Part shown: positions 57,460-64,000 of the stretch, one piece after another
Position numbering within the stretch: the stretch's first letter is position 1
Layout: every line of letters starts with the position of its first letter
NCBI GenBank assembly: GCA_037127315.1
Contig: JBBBDQ010000750.1
Coordinates: 4,251,501 to 4,315,500, forward strand
From: Ascarosepion bandense
Lineage: Eukaryota > Mollusca > Cephalopoda > Sepiida > Sepiidae
Length of the DNA: 64,000 bases
Direction of reading: 5' to 3'
Program-made: the position numbers and the translations under genes
Notes under the pieces: generated by a model
What the model saw: only the letters and a program-made list of their open reading frames with translations
What the model was told of the DNA's origin: nothing
The model's database searches: none

Positions 57460-57493
57460 TTGTTTAAGCATTTTCATAAATTTTTGTATAATT

Positions 57494-57533
<40 letters not shown>

Positions 57534-57536
57534 CAC
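57380..57536. repeat. (TA)n-(CA)n and (TA)n microsatellites
   Basis: A TA run (57380-57427) passes into CA (57428-57458). A second TA run spans 57497-57532. Low-complexity frames here are artefacts. Confidence 0.95.
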
Positions 57537-57618
57537 ACTTGGTATACAATCCAGGTAAATTCTGATAGATGAACTCAAGAGAACTCAATGTTAAATTCAT
57601 TTATTTAATTTAACAGTA

Positions 57619-57651
<33 letters not shown>

Positions 57652-57754
57652 GTAAAAGAACAAAGAATAACATTGCAATGTACAAAACATTAATTAAAAG
57701 CAGGGCTCAATATAAAAATAGAGCAATAAGTATTTATAAAATTGTTACATTACA

Positions 57755-57849
57755 ACATGTAAGTAACTACTACAAAATTGTACATTTTGTTTTGACATTG
57801 AAAGGATGTCAAAACAAGATGTACAATTTTGTAGTTCTTATTTACATGT
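57755..57849. repeat. 95-bp palindromic repeat (44-bp arms, 7-base loop)
   Basis: Arms 57755-57798 and 57806-57849 pair with only a few mismatches around the loop 'tgaaagg'. Each arm contains 'ctacaaaattgtac' and 'ttgttttgacat' (or their reverse complement). A half copy is at 18705-18752. TA microsatellite lies to the right (57864-57898). Confidence 0.9.
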
Positions 57850-57861
57850 TCTAAAGTAGTG

Positions 57862-57899
<38 letters not shown>

Positions 57900-57900
<1 letters not shown>

Positions 57901-58483
57901 AATTATTAGGGAAACATTTGAGAGTTATTGCTTTGAGGTGTGGGCGGGCAAATTAAAATACTCATGCAGTTTTACTTCCAACTACTTGTACTTGGCAGAA
58001 TGAGTCAGTTAATAGAAAAGTATTTAATATCTTTTAATAAAACATTTGATTTTGATTTAATCTCTTCTAAAAATTTATAGGATAATCTTGGATTCTATAT
58101 ATTTGTTAGCAATATTTTTCTGTCTATTGGTGTGACATGTCAATTATTGATGCTAATGAACAGGTAGGTACAGCTAAAACAATTTAGAGTTCATGCCTTT
58201 TCTTTTAGAATGACATCATAAGTGACATATCCCTACACAGAAATGAAATAGAATCTGTAGAATTTTAATTTGCATTAAGTGAAAATATTGGCTTTTAAAA
58301 AACTTGGAAATGTTAGGGAGAAAATTTTGCTGCTAATAATTCTAGATTTTATATAATTTTGACGTTTTTTGTACTAAGTTTTGTAATTGGTCTTGTTTTT
58401 TTGTTTTTTTTTAAATTATTTTTTTTTATAGTGTATAATTCCATTTATATTTCACTTAGCATTATTATTTTTATTCATTGCAG
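57900..58483. other. intron end, no repeat recognised
   Basis: AT-rich; ends with acceptor 'attcattgcag'. Confidence 0.5.
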
Positions 58484-58574
58484 GTGGTGCCACATGCCAT
58501 TCTTTAAGAACACAGTCATAGGTTGCTTTGTTCGGATTGGAATTGGAAATCATGAAGGTCGACCAGTCTATAGA
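58484..58574 (+). CDS. RTF1: RTF1 exon, Plus3 core strand region, phase 2 to 0
   Basis: It encodes '[20 protein letters not shown]' and '[11 protein letters not shown]'. It is almost identical to the vertebrate Plus3 segment, the part that forms the Tudor-like fold. The donor is 'gtaaga'. It is the most conserved exon in the window. Confidence 0.98.
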
Positions 58575-59148
58575 GTAAGATTTTTTTTTTTTTTTACTAG
58601 TGGTTATGTAAAAAACGAAAAAAGGTCAGCAAGCACAGGACATGTTTGTTGCTCTGTAGTTTATAGATTTTTTTTAAAAAAGCAAACATGGGCAGTCTTG
58701 TTTGCAGTAGAATCCATTTGCTGATGTTAAATCATTAGTGGGACACATGCATAGAAGAGGATGGTTAATGGTTTTCTCTGTCTTAAGTGTTTGTGATTTT
58801 ATAATCAGTGATGAAGTCTCTGAAATGTTGTCTTCAAAAGCAGCCATCCACTTGATCAGAACCGAATAAAATAATAAAACACTTTTGGGGTCAGCTGACA
58901 ACTAACTGGCCGTTGAGATTTACAGGTTCTGGGTAGTTCTCAACTGTTCTTTGGTGGGAACAGACTGTCCCTTGAGTTCTATTGCTAGCCACACATTGCA
59001 ATGTAGCAGGGGGGTAGAAGAGAGTCTGGGTTCTTGCTGATTGAAGGGAAGGGCTGATCTGTAAGATTGATATGTTAGAAGTTGTTCCAAGTGTCACCTA
59101 CCTACCCATCCAGACTGTAAGGGAATCCCTGAAATAAACAACCAAATA
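58575..59148. other. intron, unassigned
   Basis: Minus-strand frames between 58674 and 59097 carry no recognised motif. Confidence 0.4.
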
Positions 59149-60030
59149 CAGGGTGCAATGGATAAATTGTTGTCTAAACAATACAAAAATGAAAATAACA
59201 CTGACATCTCATTTTAACAGATATATTTACCAAAATTTCGCAAAAAATATCTTGAAATACTAAAGTGTAAATTTATTCAATAAAATTGCAACCACAGCCT
59301 TCAGGCAATTTTGGAATCTCCTCTATCTCTTCTGGACGGTCTCTTTGTTTAAGTTGGTGAAGGCTGTCATAATCTTTGCCTTCAGTTCGTCTTCAATGTT
59401 GCAATGAGTTTTGTTGGTCTCTTGCTAAAATGTGCCTCACACATAATAATCAAGAGGGTTGCAGTCTGGGGAGTTAGTTGGCCAGATGTAAGGGGTGATA
59501 TGGTCATAGAAATTGTCTGACAAGCATCACTGTGTTTTGCTTGTGTGGCATGATGCGGAGTTCTCTTGCCAGACATAAGGTATTCCAGCGACCACCCTCT
59601 TGACCAAGGGCAGCACTACTGCCTTAAGGTACTTGATGTAGTTCTTTGTGCTGAGTCTGAAGCCCTCACCAACAAATTTGTGAGTTCTTTTCTTAAAACA
59701 ATCAAAATGAGTTTTCCAAGCTGCTGTATTTTTGTAATCACCATTAGACTCCTCCAACTGTTTTTTTGAATCCTCTGCACTGTCCTCAGATTGACATTCA
59801 AACTTTCTGAAATGTTCGTATGGGAGCTTCTGGCATCAATGCCAAGCAGCACATACAGCATGCAGTTTCCAAATTTCTGGCAGAGTGAATTGTGTCATGG
59901 TGTTCTTTTTCTTGCAGACAGTGCCCAACTGACCTTACTATAATGTGCAGTTGACAAAATGCAAAACAAACAACACGCATGTTCAAAATTACAAAATATA
60001 AAATGGTGACAGTTTATCTATTGCACCCGC
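59149..60030 (-). mobile_element. mariner-like DNA transposon, second copy of the 24127 family
   Basis: TA at 59147-59148 and 60031-60032. Ends are 'cagggtgcaatggataaatt' (left) and, in reverse complement, 'gcgggtgcaatagataaact' (right). Minus-strand frames: 'ESLNVNLRTVQRIQKN' (HTH), 'EGFRLSTKNYIKYLKAVVLP', 'VKRVVAGIPYVWQENSASC' (second catalytic Asp replaced by Glu in WQENSA) and 'LSDNFYDHITPYIWPTNSPD' with 'CNPLDYYV' (last Asp). Stops and frameshifts. 882 bp. Confidence 0.87.
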
Positions 60031-60891
60031 TATATTGAAACCAGTGTTTGCATGTTTTTCACCTCTTCTTTTTCCTTGTCAGTTTACAATGAACTTCTCT
60101 TATTTTTCATGCACACAAGCAAGAATAAGGATGCAATGTGGGGGGGGGGGTTATGTGTCTGGTTGGTGAAAAACTGAGAGAATTTTGTGTTATACTTACA
60201 TCATCATTCTTTTGTTAGTACAAAAGAAAAACTTAGTCCTTTAAAAATAAATGATCTATCAGAAATAGGGACATGAACTTTTATTTTATTTTTTGTTTCC
60301 AGATCCAGGCAATCATAAAACTATAAAGTGTGATGTATGTAGATCTGTAATGGTTAATAAAGAATAGTCTTGTTTATGTCTAAACTGTTTCAAAACTTTT
60401 AGATCTGTTTTGAAAGGGAATGATGCTTGAATCGTGTCGGAAGGTGTCAGTAAATCTATAACGTGACATGTAGTTATTGGTCGAATTTTGATATGAAATA
60501 TTCAGTGTGTTATCATTTGGTGAATGGTATTTATAGGGCAAAATAAATTTATTTTCATAATGCTTTGAATTTATTAATGAACATTTGTAAATTGTGATAC
60601 AACAAAGAAAGAAAAAAATTCAAGCTAAGTTAAGTGACTTCTTTGTTTCAGAGTTCTCAGAAAATAAAGTGTAAATATTTTCAATAAAGGAAATGTTTAA
60701 TGAGCCAAATTTGAAAAATGTTCTTCAGAAGGGATAAAAACAGTTGGAGCTTAAAAATGCTGTTGGTTTATATATTTTTGTTTAAAAGAAAAGGAAGTAT
60801 TTTAAATGCAGAAAAAGAAAATTCTATCTATAATTTGTTTGAATTGAGGGTTGAAAAAAAACAACAAAAAACCATATTTCTTTCATTTCAG
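60031..60891. other. intron, no repeat recognised
   Basis: It contains a run of ten G (60140-60149). Ends with acceptor 'tttcatttcag'. Confidence 0.5.
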
Positions 60892-60974
60892 GTAGCAGAG
60901 GTTATTGAAGTTGTAGAAACTGCCAAAATTTACCAACTTGGTTCAACAAAGACAAACAAAGGCATTCGTCTACG
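60892..60974 (+). CDS. RTF1: RTF1 exon, Plus3 domain, phase 0 to 2, GC donor
   Basis: It encodes 'VAEVIEVVETAKIYQLGSTK' and 'TNKGIRLR' (last codon split CG|G). It matches VAEI.GVVETAK.YQLG.T.TNKGL.LR of vertebrate Rtf1. The correct reading into the next exon (RHGNAERV) requires a cut before gcaagt at 60975, a GC donor. Using the GT two bases later in 'caagtag' puts a stop after three codons of the next exon. Confidence 0.95.
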
Positions 60975-61180
60975 GCAAGTAGAAAAGGAGACTTTATTTT
61001 GAATATTTTAGTTTTTGCTTACAAGCTTATAAGGAAAACAAGCTTAGTAGTGACGTTTAAACTAGATTATTTTCTTGATAATTTTTACCAAATTGTATAG
61101 TTTAATAAGTGCTCATTTATGATAAAACATTGCAAAATTTAAATAAGTTATAATACATTCTCTAACTTTTAGCTCTCGTA

Positions 61181-62140
61181 GAAAGTTGTTTAAAAACTGT
61201 CAGTATATACATTAGTTAATAGAATAGTATATACATTAGTTAATAAAATGTCAGTATATACATTAGTTAATAGAATATAATGTCAGTATATACATTAGTT
61301 AATAGAAAGTTGTTTAAAAACTGTCAGTATATACATTAGTTAATAGAATAGTATATACATTAGTTAATAAAATGTCAGTATATACATTAGTTAATAGAAT
61401 ATAATGTCAGTATATACATTAGTTAATAGAAAGTTGTTTAAAAACTGTCAGTATATACATTAGTTAATAGAATAGTATATACATTAGTTAATAGAATAGT
61501 ATATACATTAGTTAATAAAATGTCAGTATATACATTAGTTAATAGAATATAATGTCAGTATATACATTAGTTAATAGAAAGTTGTTTAAAAACTGTCAGT
61601 ATATACATTAGTTAATAGAATAGTATATACATTAGTTAATAGAATAGTATATACATTAGTTAATAAAATGTCAGTATATACATTAGTTAATAGAATATAA
61701 TGTCAGTATATACATTAGTTAATAGAAAGTTGTTTAAAACTGTCAGTAGTATACATTAGTTAATAGAATAGTATATACATTAGTTAATAGAATAGTATAT
61801 ACATTAGTTAATAAAATGTCAGTATACATTAGTTAATAGAATATACATTAGTTAATAGAATATAATGTCAGTATATACATTAGTTAATAGAAAGTTGTTT
61901 AAAACTGTCAGTATATACATTAGTTAATAGAATAGTATATACATTGTTATAAATGTCAGTATATACATTAGTTAATAGAATATACATTATTAATAGAATA
62001 TAAATGTCAGTATATACATTAGTTAATAGAAAGTTGTTTAAAAACTAAGTCAGTATATCACATTAGTTAATAGAATTAGAACAATACAATAGTTATTAAT
62101 AGACAGTTAATAAAAAACTGTCAGTATATACATTAGTTAA
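61181..62140. repeat. AT-rich higher-order satellite inside an RTF1 intron
   Basis: The basic unit is about 24 bp ('gtatatacattagttaatag' followed by 'aata'). Units are grouped into larger blocks marked by 'gaaagttgtttaaa'. This marker begins at 61181, 61305, 61429, 61577, 61725, 61890 and 62029. Successive periods are 124, 124, 148, 148, 165 and 139. The step from 124 to 148 equals one extra basic unit. The right end is more degenerate. It fills most of the 1397-bp intron. Confidence 0.95.
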
Positions 62141-62371
62141 TTGAATTGCTATTTTTTTCTGAGCCTAAATGTGACACTAATATCTACTTTTTTTAATGCA
62201 TTCAGTTGTGTGTGCATGTTTTTGTTTGTTTTTATGTTTTTTTTTATAGAAAAATGGGTCTTTTCAGTTCTGATGAATCTTAGCAAATTTTATATTTTTC
62301 TCTTTTTTCTTATTGATTTTTTTTTCTTTCGCTTTTCAATTTTTTTGTTTAATTTGAAATATTTTTTTTAG

Positions 62372-62567
62372 GCATGGTAATGCGGAACGAGTTTATCGGT
62401 TAGAATTTGTTTCCAATCAAGATTTTACCGAATCTGAATTTTTTAAATGGAAAGAGACCGTGATGCGTGCAGGAATGACATTACCTACACGAGAAGAAGT
62501 AGACAAAAAAGCAGTAGACATAAACAATGCTATCAATTACAAATTCAAAGATGGTGACATTGAGGAG
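62372..62567 (+). CDS. RTF1: RTF1 exon, end of Plus3 domain, phase 2 to 0
   Basis: It completes Arg, then encodes '[20 protein letters not shown]' and '[20 protein letters not shown]' through '[14 protein letters not shown]'. It matches [28 protein letters not shown]...AGM.LPT of vertebrate Rtf1. The acceptor is 'tttttttag', the donor 'gtaagt'. The reading continues past the window (the family continues I.KEK.RF). Confidence 0.97.
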
Positions 62568-63310
62568 GTAAGTTATGAATTTTTTCTTCTTAGCTGCTTG
62601 GCAAGGTTTTTGGAGTAACTATTTGAGATTTTCAATTAAAAAAACAAACAAATGTTGAATGTTTTAACTTGGAATAAATACCGCTATGTTTAGGAAGCTT
62701 ATTTTATGTAAATCAACATACTAAAATCCTCTTTCCCTTTCTAGTATTTTAGACAAAAACAAAGTTCCTTGAATTTATACCATATTTTTGTTTTGGTGTT
62801 AATTTGCCAGTGAGCATTACTGTGTGTATGCAAATCATCTTGCATCATAGTATGTGTTGTATAAAGCCGTTCAATTTGATTTAAGTGAGAAATTTTAAAT
62901 TTTATTCTATCTGGATTCTAAATCCATGGATTTGATGTGGATTGTTTTTTTTTTTTTTGTTTTTTTTTTTGTGCACATTTAAATTTTTATCCTTGCTTAT
63001 TTTTTATTCTTGTAGCAATAATAAAATTTTAAAATATATGGAAAATGGATTATGAGAATAAAGAAAACTTTTCAAGGATACCAAACATAACACCAGAATT
63101 TATTCCAGGTTTACCTGTTGTACAGGATTTTATACTCAGCTTAGTAGCATACATAAGAGCAATAACAAATATGTATTTGTAATAAGACGTAAATATATTA
63201 TTGCAAGCACCATCATTTTCTTTTAGCACATTGCAAATGATTTCAGACTTCATTTTGATATATGTGAACCATTCTTTTCCTAGACTGGATCTTTTTTTTT
63301 TTTTTTTTAT
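62568..63310. other. intron, no repeat recognised
   Basis: T runs at 62946-62970. No continuation exon of RTF1 was found between here and the window end. Confidence 0.55.
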
Positions 63311-63550
63311 AATCATATTGCCCCAAGCAAGGCATTTTACTGCCACTGTTTTACAGGGGGTTACATAAGGTTATGAGAAAGAGTAACAGGTTATGGGGGT
63401 GTCAGGAAGTGGGTAAGAAAAGGTTGAGAATACTGATGAGAGTGGAGTGGACGGAGAAGGGAGCATGAGAGAGAAGATGCAGGTTAGTGAGATAGGAGAT
63501 GACTATTGACTTTACATTTAAATTCTTGGAGATTTTCAATATTTGAATTA
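63311..63550 (-). mobile_element. CR1-like LINE 3' end
   Basis: A T run (63291-63309), then 'aatcatattgccccaagcaa', 'ggcattttactgccactg' and 'acagggggttacataagg', as at 22913 and 43412. The remainder resembles the 3' part of the 43390 LINE, including 'ggagattttcaatatt' versus 'ggagattgtagctatc'. Confidence 0.7.
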
Positions 63551-63832
63551 GATGTTATAGCACATTTTTTGGACTGAGAAAAATAAAAAAAAAATACCAG
63601 TTTTTATTTAATATATGCTGTGCAAGGTGTTTTTAAATTTTTTTTTTTTTATCACAGCTACAGCTTCCTTAAGCTCTTTTTGAAATTATATTCAATATGT
63701 AAAATAATAGGAACCATTTTAATCTTTAATATTCTCTAATTTGATTGATTACAAAATGCTCAACCTCCCAATATCTTCCACTTTCTTACATTTCTAGCTG
63801 AAGGAAATACTGCCTATTACAATTTATGTCAA

Positions 63833-64000
63833 GTATGTGTGTTGTGGTACAGTGGATATCGGCTTGGAACGAGAAACCGGAGAGCCGAGTTCGAATTCCA
63901 GTTGAATCCATTGTATTCACTTACGCGCAAATACCCTTGGGAAAGGTATTAATCCGTATCTTCCTTCCAGTTATGGGTTAAATAGCAGGACAGATTGGGT
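63833..64000 (+). mobile_element. tRNA-derived SINE, cut by the window end
   Basis: Head 'gtgtgttgtggtacagtgga', B-box position 'gagttcgaattcca', then 'caaatacccttgggaaaggt' up to 'aggacagattgggt' at the last base. Close to consensus. Confidence 0.9.

Larger units (their letters stand above)
29743..62567 (+). other. RTF1: RTF1 gene, central part (nine exons; both ends outside the window)
   Basis: Rtf1 acts in the nucleus with the Paf1 complex on elongating RNA polymerase II. The Plus3 domain is known to bind phosphorylated Spt5, and the histone-modification domain (HMD) stimulates Rad6/Bre1 ubiquitination of histone H2B. The nine exons splice in frame to 439 codons. They show in order: a KRKRADSD basic/acidic start, a Ser/Glu-rich linker, '[20 protein letters not shown]' (the HMD core, nearly identical in animals), a long basic helix, a Ser/Asp-rich linker, and a full Plus3 domain from 'EDISRIRLSRNKMER' to '[10 protein letters not shown]'. 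Introns are 3176, 3243, 4263, 935, 6843, 9334, 2317 and 1397 bp. The start codon and the C-terminal coiled-coil part are missing, consistent with exons outside the window. Identification rests on recall of the animal Rtf1 sequence, not on a search. Confidence 0.95.

Noticed and set aside
57247..57600. ORFs of 103 and 82 codons on opposite strands
   Set aside because: They are mostly Ile-Tyr and Thr-His repeats from TA and CA microsatellites.
60892..61002. RTF1 exon ending at the GT in 'caagtag'
   Set aside because: It would add CAA and bring a stop in the next exon (GCA TGG TAA). The GC donor restores the conserved RHGN reading.

Overview
This is an animal genome window, AT-rich and CpG-poor. 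It carries one recognisable host gene, drowned in transposable elements. The gene is RTF1 on the + strand. It encodes a subunit and partner of the Paf1 transcription-elongation complex. Nine coding exons lie between 29743 and 62567. They join in frame (1317 nt, 439 codons) and run from the N-terminal acidic/basic region through the histone-modification region to the end of the Plus3 domain. The first exon(s), with the start codon, are not found in the window and probably lie to its left. The last exons, with the C-terminal coiled-coil region, lie to its right. Positions 1-29742 are therefore most likely a very long first intron, with or without upstream sequence. The tRNA-derived SINEs, the Penelope-like, CR1-like and I-clade retrotransposons and the mariner copies point to a cephalopod mollusc, probably an octopus. 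That assignment is inference from repeat content.

Left part (1-29.7 kb): two abutting perfect or near-perfect palindromes (3-120); Penelope-like fragments with GIY-YIG ends (4.5-5.7 kb and 7.0-7.3 kb); a minus-strand SINE abutting a 5S rRNA-derived sequence (8.7-9.0 kb); a CR1-like LINE (9.1-10.8 kb, -); two decayed Ty3/Gypsy elements with recognisable terminal repeats (10.8-15.4 and 15.5-17.8 kb, both -); a mariner (20.0-20.8 kb, -); a CR1-like LINE interrupted by another LINE tail (21.9-23.4 kb, +); a mariner holding two SINEs (24.1-25.5 kb); and a LINE holding a SINE (26.8-27.8 kb).

Gene part (29.7-64 kb): the RTF1 introns (about 0.9 to 9.3 kb) hold a 35-bp minisatellite with 12 units (32.2-32.6 kb), an inverted SINE pair (33.6-35.1 kb), several LINE ends including an I-clade element with an RNase H domain (39.5-40.4 kb), three more mariners (44.7, 50.2 and 59.1 kb), a Penelope-like fragment (47.2-48.4 kb), a second 5S-derived sequence fused to a SINE head (51.8-52.1 kb), a decayed Gypsy with a solo LTR nested in its gag (52.5-54.9 kb), and a higher-order AT-rich satellite (61.2-62.1 kb). 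That satellite sits inside an intron whose donor must be GC rather than GT.

No functional multi-gene system is visible. RTF1 is the only gene I consider alive. Every transposon ORF examined is broken by stops or frameshifts. The least ordinary items are the 5S-derived units placed exactly at SINE heads, the intronic higher-order satellite beside a GC-AG intron, the palindromes, and the solo LTR with an exact 5-bp target duplication. All calls were made by eye from translations and motifs; no database search was possible.
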